Notes under the pieces: model-generated
Database searches by the model: none
Told to the model about the DNA's origin: nothing
The model's input: the letters and a program-made list of their open reading frames with translations, nothing else
Program-made: the position numbers and the translations under genes
Part shown: positions 10,727 through 21,641 of the stretch, in pieces
Position numbering within the stretch: the first letter of the stretch is position 1
Layout: every line of letters begins with the position of its first letter
Source of the DNA: Corynespora cassiicola
Taxonomy: Eukaryota > Ascomycota > Dothideomycetes > Pleosporales > Corynesporascaceae
DNA length: 64,000 nucleotides
Direction of reading: 5' to 3'
Assembly: GCA_022059125.1 (NCBI GenBank)
Contig: JAEUWY010000023.1
Location: forward strand, 558,001-622,000

Positions 10727-13700
10727 ATGACAGAGACCATGCAGCATCACACCCCGTCGAGCAGTACGGGCACCAACGACGAGGCACAGGCCGCCGACGT
10801 GAAGCCCGTGGTGGAGGACCCCAAGCAGAGGAACGAGAACGCGCCCCAGAACGCATCAAAACCGCAGAAATCGAGGCACCGGGCCTCCGTTGCGTGTGCC
10901 TCGTGTCGAGATCGCCGCATCCGCGTATGTCCGTCCCTGGCCTCGCAGAACGCCGCATTCTGACTTTGTAACAGTGTGTCGTGCCTCCGGGAGAGAAGGA
11001 GTGCACCCAGTGCAAGCGATCGGGCGTGGAGTGCATCATCAAAAACGACGACGAGAGGAGGAGGTGCGTATCCCCGCCGCCGTGGCCGTAGAGAGCCATG
11101 TTGAACATTGCACAGACCCATCTCGCGGGCATACATGTGCTCGCTTACAGAACGCGTCGCGCTCCTCGAGACGATGCTCAAGGAGCGAGGAGCCGACGTG
11201 CCTCCAGCAAACCACCCTCCCAAGACCAGGCATGGCCCGCGAAACGACGAGCCCTCGCCCAACCTCAAGGCCGCAGAGATACAGGCCCAGCAGGAGAACT
11301 CCAGCCCCGGGAGCCAGCCCAGCCCGGAAAACGACTTTGGCGACTTGCACGACCTCCACCATGACAACAACAGGAGCCCGAGTGTGGACGCCGAGAGCGC
11401 GGGATCGCCTTCGATGCTTCCACCGCCGAAGAGGGACGGCATGGTGAGCAGGCTCCTCTCCACCAGGGGACATCTCAGCTTTGACCAGTTGAATGGCCGA
11501 CTGAGATACTTTGGCCCGACGACGAATTGCCACGTCCACTCGGAGCTCGGAAACTCGCCAGGCCAGACCCAGGAGTCGACCGAGCAAGCACGCCGAGCCG
11601 AGAAGATCATCCGCTCGCTTCCCATGGAGACGTACGACTACCTGATGGAGCTGTTCTGGCAGTGTTACAACCCAGTCATCCACGTGCTGCACCAGGAAGC
11701 TTTCAACGAAGATAGGGAGGCCGGGAGGACGCAGTTTTACTCTGGATTCCTCCACGTCTGCGTTCTGGCCATGGGCTTCCGGTTCGCCGACAAGACGCGC
11801 CCAGACGTCCAGAAGATTGCGCTACCGCAGATGGAAAGCACCCTGCACCGCGAGGCCAAGTACATGCTAGACGCTGAGCTGGAGCGGCCTGGCGGCATCC
11901 CGTCGGTCGTGGCGCTCCTTTTGCTTGGGGATCTCGAATGCGGAGGTAAGGCAACCCATAACACTGCAAAAAGGCTTGCAGCTAATGTGCCGCAGTCGGC
12001 CGTGACAACCTGGGCTGGCTTTACGGAGGGCTCGCCGTGCGGTTGGCATTCGACATTGGGTAAGTTTAGTGAAGGCTTCGGCCCTACTCGGCCCGGCTGA
12101 CAATGGCAGGCTGCATCTTGACACCAGGCTCAGCGGTCTTCCCGGGCGGGAAGTGGAGATTAGGCAGATGACGCTTTGGGCTTGTGTAATTTACGACAAG
12201 TAGGTATTCCCCGAGTTCTTTGGAGGTGCTGGTGTTGATGAGTGCAGATATTGGGCCCTATTCCTGGGTAGACCCACGAGCATGAAGAGCGCAGATCTCG
12301 AGATATACTCTCTTTCCAAACAGTTTGAGCGCCTCGGGACGTGCATGCCGGCTGGCCCGGAAAAGAGCATGGAAACGCAAATCTACGAAGCACTCCTCGA
12401 CCTAATGGAGCTCGCTGGCAAAATCACCGAGAACATGGACCCGCGCTCACAACAGCCCGACGCCGCCGTAGATCGAAACCAATACCTGCGCATGGCAGCC
12501 CTAGACCGCGAATTCAGCAATTGGTATGCCCGGCTCCCAGAGCAACTCCGCTGGACGCCGGCGAACATCGCCACCGCGCCCTTTTCCTTCTTCCTGCTGC
12601 ACCAGCAATACCACAGCTCACTAATCCTGCTGCATCGCCCCTTTGCCATGTACGAAGACCAGAGCATGAACGGATACGACAGCAACGGACCAGACGACCA
12701 TTTCTCAGCTCTCTCTCGGACGGTTTGCACAAAACATGCCATCAGAGTAGCACGCATATTCTGGCAACATCGCCAACGCTTCGACACGAAGCAAATCTTC
12801 ATAACCGGCCTCCAGCACGCCGTAAGCTCCCCCAATATCACCCTTTTCACCAAAAAAACCCCCCCATGACTAACCACCACCGATTATTAGGGAACCGCAG
12901 CCACCGCCTTGGTAGCAGCACTAGCTTTCATCAAAGATCCCACCGATCGAAACAACAACATGCAATACCTCGAATGCCTCTCCGCGGGCCTGCACGACAT
13001 GGCACACACCTACCAACCCGCAGAACGCATGTCCTCGGTCCTCCGCGCCGTCATGGTCGAGCTGCGCGGCGGCAACAGCAATGGCGGCCCCGCAGAACCC
13101 CCCTCCCGCCTCTACAAGCCCAAATCGGCCCTCGTCCCCGCCCGCCGCGGCTCCAGCGCAAACGAAGCCCACGACCCCCCCGTCTTCAAGCGCCGCCAAA
13201 TGTCCTCCAGCATGCGCTCCTCGGCCACCGCAGCTTCGGCGAGGAAAAGGACGGGCAGTATGAGTACGGCGGTCAGAAGCTTGGATATGGAGCTGGACTT
13301 GGGACTCGGGATCAAGCCACCGCAACAGCAGCAGCAGAGATTCGACGAAGAGCGCGCAGACGGTTTTATCATGGTGACGCCGCGCTCCGAAATCCCCTCC
13401 TGGCCCCCCTCGCTGTCCGACGCCGCCATCGACCCCGCGCTCCGCACGCCCGCGTCCTCGTCCTCGGGCGTGACGTTGCACGGCGGCTCCGCGGCCATGG
13501 GCGGAGACGGGGGCCGGCAGAGGAATGCGTGGATGGGCGCCGAGCTCGATGCTAGCGATTCCATATCTCAGCTTGCCAATGTGCATTTCCCGGAGATTGG
13601 GCCGTTGGGCGGGGATCACCAGCAGCAGCAGCAGCAGCAGCAAGGAGGTGATATGGGACACTTGGATTTTTTGGCGTTGGGGGGGTTTGGGGGGGGGGGG

Positions 13701-13790
13701 GGGGGGGTTGGGGGGGGGGCCGGGGTGGGGAGTGATTTGGATGGGTTTCCGCCTCAGGGGGGGTTTGGGGGGTTTGGGGGGATGAATTAG
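10727..13790 (+). CDS. FarA/FarB/CTF1-type Zn2Cys6 transcription factor
   Basis: Seven exons (10727-10924, 10975-11063, 11116-11945, 11996-12059, 12110-12199, 12248-12821, 12891-13790) with introns of 48-69 bases encode 914 residues. The zinc cluster is Cys57, 60, 67, 76, 79 and 86, interrupted by the first intron. The stretch ACASCRDRRIRC, then ECTQCKRSG and DDERRRPISRAY, is characteristic of the FarA/FarB/CTF1 group, activators of fatty-acid catabolism, peroxisomal and cutinase genes. A fungal_trans middle homology region follows, with WQCYNPVIHVLHQEAF and GRDNLGWLYGGLA. The C-terminal part is low complexity: a glutamine run (13618-13641) and a glycine-rich tail on a nearly pure G tract (13679-13720). 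It neighbours five oxidative genes and is the obvious candidate local regulator. FarA versus FarB type is unresolved. Confidence 0.85.
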
Positions 13791-16700
13791 ACGGGAAGGA
13801 GGGCCAGACGTTGCATTTGGGGGTTTAGCGGGATTGGAGGGGGCGTTTTGGGAGGATGTTTGTCTATGGTTTGGCGTAATGGGGTTGAGGGTCGGAAGAC
13901 TTTTCGTTTTGGTGATGTTTGGGTTGGGCTAAAGGTTGAGCATGGGGTTTCGCTGGTGATGAGCATCATCACCGTGCTATTACAAGACTAATCACATTGT
14001 CTTACTGCGTCGACGATTTGATTCTCGTGGACGCACACACATCTCTTTTTAGAAAACCGTTGACGGCATCAATCATGCACATGGGAGCTATACACCCGAG
14101 AGACATCCCCCTAAGCATCTGCAGTTTCCTTGATTTGGGACATGATCATCTTTGATTTCCATTTTATATACTCCTCTCTGTTCAAGCACATACAGCCTGT
14201 TTTTGAACATTTGACTCTGAAAATTCAATCCGCCATCGTTCCATCATCGTCCTACTGTGACAACTTTATTGATATTGTTCGAGTTGGTTCTTATTTGCCA
14301 TCTTTTAGACAGCCTTTACAAGCATACACTTTGTGCAGGTTGGTTTTTTATATGTGCTCCTAGCTGTTCAAGCACATAGGAGATGTTCTCGAACGCTTCA
14401 GTCCTGCCCACTTCACCATACACCATCAAAGCTACTTTTACGACGGCATCATCACTTGCCTAGTTGTCTTTTACATGCCCTCAAAAGGCTCTTGATGATT
14501 CCTTATTCCCGACTCTCGCAAGCACTTCACATGACGATATAGTGCAGTGCCTTAGGCCTTCTATCGACCACAGCCATGAGTTGGGTGTCTGTTGAATAAG
14601 AGCGCGAACCCGAATCCCAGCTTTTTCATTCAAAAGTTGGAACATCATTTTTAATCTCTCGCAGCTCTCAGAGACGACGCATTAGCTGCTTGGTAGTCCT
14701 TTTTACTGTGTTTTATAATGTCTGGCGACCAGAGGTATAACTCGAGTTTAATGATTTTTGAATAAGACAGGAATCGAGATTCCCCTTTTCCCATGCGAAT
14801 GTGTGCAAGTTGTTTTTAGTTTCCCCTCGGGAATTGGAAGTGAAGTTCTTTCCATGTGGAATAGAGTCCCGGTTCTTATGCTCTCGGTTCTCAGAAACGA
14901 CCCATCAGGACTAGCTTTTCAGGTTTGATTGTTTTTTTATGTTTTCTAGCGGCTATACGCATGCACCGAGTTCCATTTTCTTTCAAATGAATGGGAGTCG
15001 AAATCCAAGCTTTCACATTCAAAAGCTGGAACATCTTTTTTAGTACTCATCCGCTCTTTAGAAACAGCCCATGACATAGTGTGTGCCTATTTTTTTTTTA
15101 TCCCCATTTGGCGAATGATATCGGTTTTTGATATATTGGGAGAAGAATATGAGGTATTTGGTTTTAGAGTTGTGGTTGGAATGTGCATTCCGGCTACACG
15201 GGTTTCATCTCCATTACCCCGTGGTGTTAGGTTTTTAAGTCGATTCATGACGACACAAGATCAGTAATTCTCGCATGTCCTTTTTGGAATCCTGGTTTTT
15301 ATGTACTCCTCTGCTAGATGAGGGAAGTACTGCACAACTGTACTCGCAGTATGTGGAGACAGGAGTTTTGTTTCCATACTCTTCTCCACCGTAATGTTTT
15401 TAAAAGGCCCATGTCTGGAATCGTGCATTTGACTTCTTTGGAAGCATTTGAACGAGCGTGTGGAGAGATTTGATTGAGTTCAAGCATACAGGTACCAGAG
15501 GTCAGGCTTTAGTACTGTCATCATCTTCCAGTGACGCTTTTTAAATGTCAAGACTACGATTTAATTATTGACTGTCGAACGCCATGGGGAGTAGAAAATG
15601 TCTTTCTACTAATCTCCATCCTCTCTTTATACCCTGCGACTAGCTTCAGAGTGATTTCAGACTCACAAACCCTCATAACCATGATTTTAACATCGCTCCC
15701 CCACGCATAAGTAAAAAGCACCAAATTTTCAATAACCCCATAAAGGGAATGAAGTGAGTTTTTTTAGATTCTAAGAAAGAGACAATGTGTGGGGGAGTAA
15801 AGCCGCGAGTGTTGTCTTTAAATACTCGGAGCAGATGGCCATCGCTTGCCAAGACACCTGTACTCACCATAGAGGGTTGATGATGTCCATCACTGCATCT
15901 AGGCCAGGCTTATCCATATTTCCCATATAGATGGCTTTGAAGCCTTCGGCCTCGTGTTTGGAATTTTCCATCATCGTTTTGCAAGCCTAGTTTGACGATG
16001 CAAGACCGAGAACAACAGTTATAATAGTTGGCGGATCTCCATGAAGCAAGTTCAAAAATGGAAAAGTCGAAGTCAGCAGTGGCAGAGCATCAACTCAAGC
16101 ACACTTAAAAAGCCATCAAAATGTGTAAAGTAAGTTTCGAATTAAGCATCACTAAATCTTGCACGCTGCTCCAACGCTCAAGCAAAAAACGAAGGGGAAT
16201 TTCCTAGAAAAGCGTGCAAGCCGCAAGCAAGTGTATAAACCAAAAAAGCCAATAACGAAGCGCAAAATTCAACCAAGAGAGAATGGAAATAGATCGGACA
16301 ACTAGAAAAACATCCACCATCATAACTTCATCCCTCATCAGCCCTCTCGAACTGCCGCCTCAAATCCACCAACCACCTCAATCACCGCGAAACCGTAACT
16401 ACGACTAAGTCCCCGGGCATTCTCATAACATCATGTGTATCGTCCAACCATCTCTTCAAACTTCAACCTCCATCATCCACTGACAACACAACACAGCGCA
16501 TCGTATCATCAACCTCTCCTCGAAATCCATCGAGGAAAAGTACAAGGGAGAGGGGTGTATCCAACGCCCAACCCACCAAAACCAAAAAGAAACCAAAACC
16601 AAAGAGAGATGCAAAAAATTCAGAGCAAAAAGTTGAGAACGAAATGAAAAAGGAGTCGAGGAAACGCTGCAGCAAAAAAGCTCAACCGACGCTCACAAAA

Positions 16701-17393
16701 AACGACGATGGTATCTGAACTTTTACGCCCCGCTCTTCTGACCCGCCGCCTCCGCCTCCAAAGAGCAACGCACCGGGATTGGATATCAAGCAAGAAAGCA
16801 GAGGAGAGTGAGTAGCCGAGACACCCCCATTCCTTCCCCTAGTGGCATCCAAGAAGGAAAAAAAGCAATAGCGACAACGCTTCGATTCAAGCACGCTGAC
16901 CAGAATGTCGACAGAAGAGGTACGCGCGAACCGGTGGTGATAATCCAGGAACGAGAGTCCAGAGATGTCGCTGGTGTCTTTCCGAGAAGTAGGAAACAGC
17001 GGAAACGTATTGGAAACCTGAAAACGCCCGGCCGATACGAAGGAAAAGATCCGAAAAATTATAGGAGGAGAATGGAAAGAAGAGAAACAGTGAAACCCTT
17101 CCGAGAAGCCATCTATCCTGCCGAAGCAATACCTTTATGTAGAATGATGTGGTGCGAAGCGAGCTGACATATAATCAAGCTAGGGCGGCACGACGAGGAG
17201 AAAGTCGGGGATGGCGGTTGTTGGGCCACTGGAGTGATCGCTCAGATCGCACCCAGTTGCCTGCGTACAATCGCCTCGGCGCCCCCCGACCACCTCACGT
17301 GGAGCAACCCTGCGTATTCACAATGTCAGTAGCTCTCACATGACGATACATTCTTCAGACTGGCGTGTTGCTAGGGCGGGATTAGTATGGCCC
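13791..17393. other. 3.6 kb gene-less region, AT-richer than its flanks
   Basis: No open frame here exceeds about 120 codons or shows family resemblance. The stretch separates the 3' end of the Zn2Cys6 gene from the 3' end of the ubiquitin-like-domain gene, so it is a convergent intergenic region, unusually long. Its part from about 14150 to 15350 holds degenerate repeats (separate entry); the rest, 15400-17390, is A-rich and T-rich sequence with nothing I can name. Confidence 0.6.
14150..15345. repeat. family of degenerate dispersed repeats
   Basis: Several blocks resemble one another. 14608-14683 and 14997-15073 share the order 'cattcaaaag', 'tggaacatc', a T run, 'ctctcag' or 'ctcttta', 'gaaac' or 'gagac', and 'cccat' or 'gcat'; 14877-14911 repeats the second half. 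A second motif, 'tttatat' or 'tttatgt', 'ctcct', 'tgttcaagcacata', occurs at 14156, 14347 and in part at 15296. Copies have diverged by many substitutions and small indels, so they are old. I recognise no transposon ends or coding remnant. Confidence 0.5.
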
Positions 17394-19874
17394 TCAGGTT
17401 TTCTTCTTCTTGGTTGAACGCGCAGCGCCTCCGGCCGCCCACCTCATAAATGGCGATGGAGCTGGCCTCTCCTTCTTCCTGGGCGCTGGGGCGACAACAG
17501 GAACAGGGACGACCATGGGTGGAGGTGGTGGTGGTGGAGCTCCTTCCGGACCTGGTGGTGGAGGAGGTGGAGGCGGAGGAGGCGGAGGGGGTGGAAGGGA
17601 CTCACGCTTTTTGCCCTTTTTACCCGGCTTCGACTTGGCCGGGACAGGAGCTGGGAGAACCTCAACCATTGGCGGCGGCGGCGGTGGCGGGGGGGCCTCT
17701 TTGGGTGGCTCCGGTGGTGGAGGCTCGGGCATTGGCCACATGTGCATCGTAATCTGCCAGTCAGGCTGGATCATGGTCTCCCACACTTGAGGAAGAATGA
17801 TTTCGCCGTCTGGACCCACAAGGTCGTAGTGGCCTTCGTGTACGTGCGGACCAAGGACCTCAACATGGAGAAAAGCTTGCTTGATGAGGTCTTCCATACC
17901 CTAGAAATCGTTAGTAGACACACGGGCACTTGTGCAACTCCATCTACATACCTTCCACGTCTTGCAAAGGTCCCACGGAAATGTGAACTTGCGGCCGACG
18001 GCATCCTTGAACTTGATGGGGGGCTTGGGCGCATCAGAGGGCTTCAACGCGGCGGCCTCTTCTTCGGCAGCCTTCTTCGCCTTCTCAAGCTCAGCAGCAG
18101 CCGCCGCCGCCTCTGCCAGGGCTTTCTCGTGCTCAGCCTTCGCGGCGGCAGCTTCTGCGGCAGCCTTGGCCTCTGCCTCTTCACGGGCCTTCTTTGCAGC
18201 CTCGAGCAGATCGGCGGCGGCTTTGGCAGCAGCCTCCTTTTCTTGCGCAACCTTCGCGGCCTTGGCCTCTGCGTCAGCCTTCTCCGCAGCCCTCTGGGCA
18301 TCGGCGGCCTGCTCGCGCTTCAACTGCTCGTCCTTTTGAGCGAGAATGAGCATCTCGAGCTTGGCGAGCTTGTCTTCGTCGCCCTTCTTCTTCGCTTCGG
18401 CGGCGGCGGCGGCAGCCTCCTCGGCAGCCTTCTTCTTGGCAGCATCCTTTGCCAGGAGGTGCTCCTGCTGCGCGATGAGGAGAGATTCGAGTCGAGAGAA
18501 TTTGGCATCCTCTGCCTTCTTCATATCTTCCTGCTCCTTGTGGAACAGCATGGCCTCGAGCTTGGTCATCATCGCATTCTCCGCGGGGTTCTCGGGCGGT
18601 GGCGGCGGAGGCGGCGGTGGTGGTGGTGGTGGAGGCGGGGGCGCTGGAGCTACAATCGGCGGTGGGATTTGTGCTAGCTGGAGCGACGCCAGTCTCTGCA
18701 GCTCTGCCAGCTTTTCCTCCAGGTCATGTGGAGCAGGGGGAGGGGTTACGACAGGCGGTCGCTCAGAAGGCGGCGGGCCGGGGGTCGACTTCTTGGAGCG
18801 CGGCTCCGTAGGCGGGGGAGGAGAGGAGTGCTGAGGGGGATAGCCAGGGTAGCCGGCCATGCTGGGTGGCGGCATGCCGTAGGGCGTGCCGTAGGGAGGG
18901 TAGTATCCGTTCTGAGCATAATACGGCATCATGTCGCTCCCAGGCATGCCTGGTGGTGCTGGTGGCATGGAGTTGCGGTGGCTGCGGCCGCGAGGTTGGC
19001 TAGGGCCACCAGGGCCCCCGGGGCCCCCAGGGCCGTCAAAGTACCCACCGTGGCCGGGCGGGCCCGTAGGAGGAGGAGGAGAGGCAAAGGGGTTACCGCC
19101 GGGGGCGAAGGGGTTCTGATGGTAGTAGGGGTCGGGGCTTCCAAAGGGCACCATCTGGTTGCCTCCCATGGGAGCACCCATGGGGTTGTAGCGCGGGTCG
19201 GACATCATACTGGGGGCATATCCACTGGGCGGGGGCTGGTGAGGGACGTGAGCCCACTGTGGGCTGGGGTGGTGCTGGGGCTGGCCCCGAGCAGGTGGGA
19301 ATGCGGGGTAGTCGTCGGGCTCGTCCAGACTGTCAGAGTGGACGGACTGGGGCCGCCGTCGATGGCGGGATCGAGTCTCCAGGGTTGTCCGGCTGCGCGA
19401 GCTGTGTCGCGAGCTATCCTGCGAGGGAGGGTCGTGGACAGGGACCTGACGCGATGGCTTGCGGCGCGAGCCCTGGGTACGAGGGGCCCTGGGAGCGGGG
19501 GCGGGCGGTGGTGGAGCGGCGACGGCGTGATGCTTGACGCGGGGGCGCGAGGCCGAGTCGGAAGGTTCGATCTCGTCACCTGCAATGTAGTCCCACTCGT
19601 CGTCCTCTTCGGACTCTGTGTAGTCCTCGCCCTGGCTGCCAGACGAAACCTGGACGCCAGCAAAGTCTTCTTCCTCGTCGGTGTAGCTGTTATTCTCGGA
19701 GCCCGTCGAGTGGTTGATGGTGATGTTTCTCCTAAAAGAGACAGTGACGTTAGTGTCGCCTAGATCATCCGTAGGAGAGATCGAAACAGTGGAGGGAGCG
19801 CTCGCGCGGGACGAAGACGAGGTAGCTCTGCTGTGGGCAGGAGGAGGGCGTCGCGAAAGCGACCGCCGGGACAT
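17394..19874 (-). CDS. proline-rich, coiled-coil protein with C-terminal ubiquitin-like domain
   Basis: Two exons (19874-17952 and 17900-17394; 51-base intron) encode 809 residues. The start MSRRSLSRR is chosen; an in-frame ATG at 19913 would add 13 residues. Order of parts: an Arg/Ser/Pro-rich N-terminus, an acidic patch, a long Pro/Gly/Tyr region with PPYGTPYG-like repeats, two polyproline runs, and an Ala/Glu/Lys-rich charged stretch (about 450-640) likely to form a long helix or coiled coil. It is followed by a conserved segment around FPWDLCKTWKGMEDL and EGHYDLVGPDGEIILPQVWE that matches the ubiquitin-like domain of fungal ULD-type proteins, then polyproline again and a Lys-rich end KKKKT. 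The intron falls exactly inside the ULD segment and its removal restores the motif. Molecular function is not known; a scaffold role is a guess. Confidence 0.8.
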
Positions 19875-21641
19875 GGCGCGACGTTGATTAGGAAGGGCAA
19901 TGACTAACGGCATGAGGCTGGATGTTTAGGGGAATACCGTACTCGAGCCCGTTCTACCAGAGAATGGCCGAGTGCGGTAAACCAAGCGCAGAAGAGAGAT
20001 CTCGAGATCAAAAGGCGTGGATGACGGACCTGGTGTCCTTTTGGGTGGCAGCGGGCTGACAGCGGGGTCGGGCTCGCTGACAGGGCAGAGACAGCTGCGG
20101 GGCGGATGGATGCGAGCTGAGGCCTGCGATAACAAGGTCCGGGGCGGGCCGTGTTTGTAAACAGACGGATGGGATGGATGGGCAGCCTGGGCCGAACGCA
20201 GCTGCACGACAGCAGCGGGGTTGGGGTGGCAGGCTGGCGCGAGGAGCGGGAGGAGAGGACAGGAGGGTGTGAGCAGAGGGAGGAGGGGCCCTTGAAGAAG
20301 AGGGTCGGGCGCAGTCCGCTCGTAGGGCTGGAGCTGATTCGAGAATGGGGTAAAAAGGTTGTCTCGAAACGGCACGCTGAAGCAGCAGGCCACTGGGCGA
20401 CACCTGGTCAGGGCTCCGTACGCGGGCCTCGTCTGGAGTGTAAGAGGTCGACGAAGCGACGAGGTGGGTGGGCGGGGGAGGGTTTGTTTGAGGTGGCCGC
20501 TAGGCTCAGGCGGGGATCAACAGTGGCAGGCGGCCAGAGTGAGCCGACGACAACAGGGAGAAGGCGACGACGCCGCGCCTCGGGTGAGACGAGAGACTTG
20601 GGAAAAATTGGAGACGGGCGGGACGACGGGGGCCTTTTTGGGCGGCGGCAGCCTTGTCGCGCAGGCAGTCAGGCAGGATGACGCTGCGGTGCTGCGAGGG
20701 CTCGGCGGGTGGAGTTCAGCTGCACGGCCTGTCAGGCGGCGGGCGAGGGCTGCGAGGGTTGCACACAGCAGCAGTGCGATGACGCTGCCGGTGGACAGGT
20801 ACGGTATATGTACTTGGGGGGTGGGCGGCGGCGGGTGAAGCCTGCGTTGCTGTGGTGTCGAGGAACGGCGGCAGTGGTGGTGGTGGTGGAGGTGGAGGAG
20901 GCGGTGGTGGAATGTGTTGGATGGGCGCTCAATGTGGCAGTGGGCTTGGGTAGGGGAGCAGCCTTCAAGGTCTGCGGCGAACTCTTCGGATCAGGTAGCG
21001 ATGAGAATTGTTCGATGCTGAGAAGAACATAGTCTGGGTGCAGATGCAGCAGACACGGGGCAGGGCAGTGTGGGAGCGGGGGATTGCGCAGGCAATTGGG
21101 GGCGGAAAAAGCAACGGTATGCACGAGCAGTGAGCTGGACTCCGAAAGCCCTCCCGATTCTCCCTTATTTATTACGACTGACCGGAAGAAGAAAGAATGG
21201 GAGTCATATCGAGCCTCCTATTTTGGCCTGCAAGTGCAGCGGCCGCGTCTCGTCGTGCGCTGCCCACACTACGTGGGAACACGCGAATGGCCGGCCGCCG
21301 CCCACTATGGCCTCGCCTTACCGCTGGCCCACCGCCGGCCCACCGCAGCCCGGCCCAAGATGCTGCACCAGAGCCTCGACAGGATGCGCCATGCAGCCCA
21401 ACCTGTCGCCCAATCTGCCGCCAGCCCTTCCCTTTGGTCCACGTGGATGACAGTCATTCATCGCTAGCCTCTGAGCTGGTTTCTCCCCTCCGCTAGGGCC
21501 CGGGCCAGGGTCTGCACCGCTGCCAGCCCACCTCACCGGTCGATACTTTTGCGTGAACTGTACATGGGCGTGTATTAATTCTATCCAACGGCTTCCTATG
21601 CCCCATTTCCCCCAGCCCCATCTGAAACTGAAACGGCTCCG
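19875..21641. other. GC-rich intergenic region upstream of the ULD-domain gene
   Basis: A stretch of 1.8 kb between the start of the ULD-domain gene and the stop of the exchanger gene, both on the minus strand. Open frames of 100-180 codons on both strands have biased low-complexity composition and no family signal, so I treat this as leader, promoter and spacer. It contains a GGT/GGA-rich stretch at 20870-20915. Confidence 0.5.

Noticed and set aside
13791..17393. Possible transposon in the gene-less stretch
   Set aside because: No terminal repeats, target-site duplication, transposase or reverse-transcriptase remnant was seen.
19926..20403. Minus-strand frames (about 130-155 codons) upstream of the ULD gene
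   Set aside because: Two overlapping frames, Pro/Ser/Leu-rich, without family signal; more likely leader or promoter sequence.
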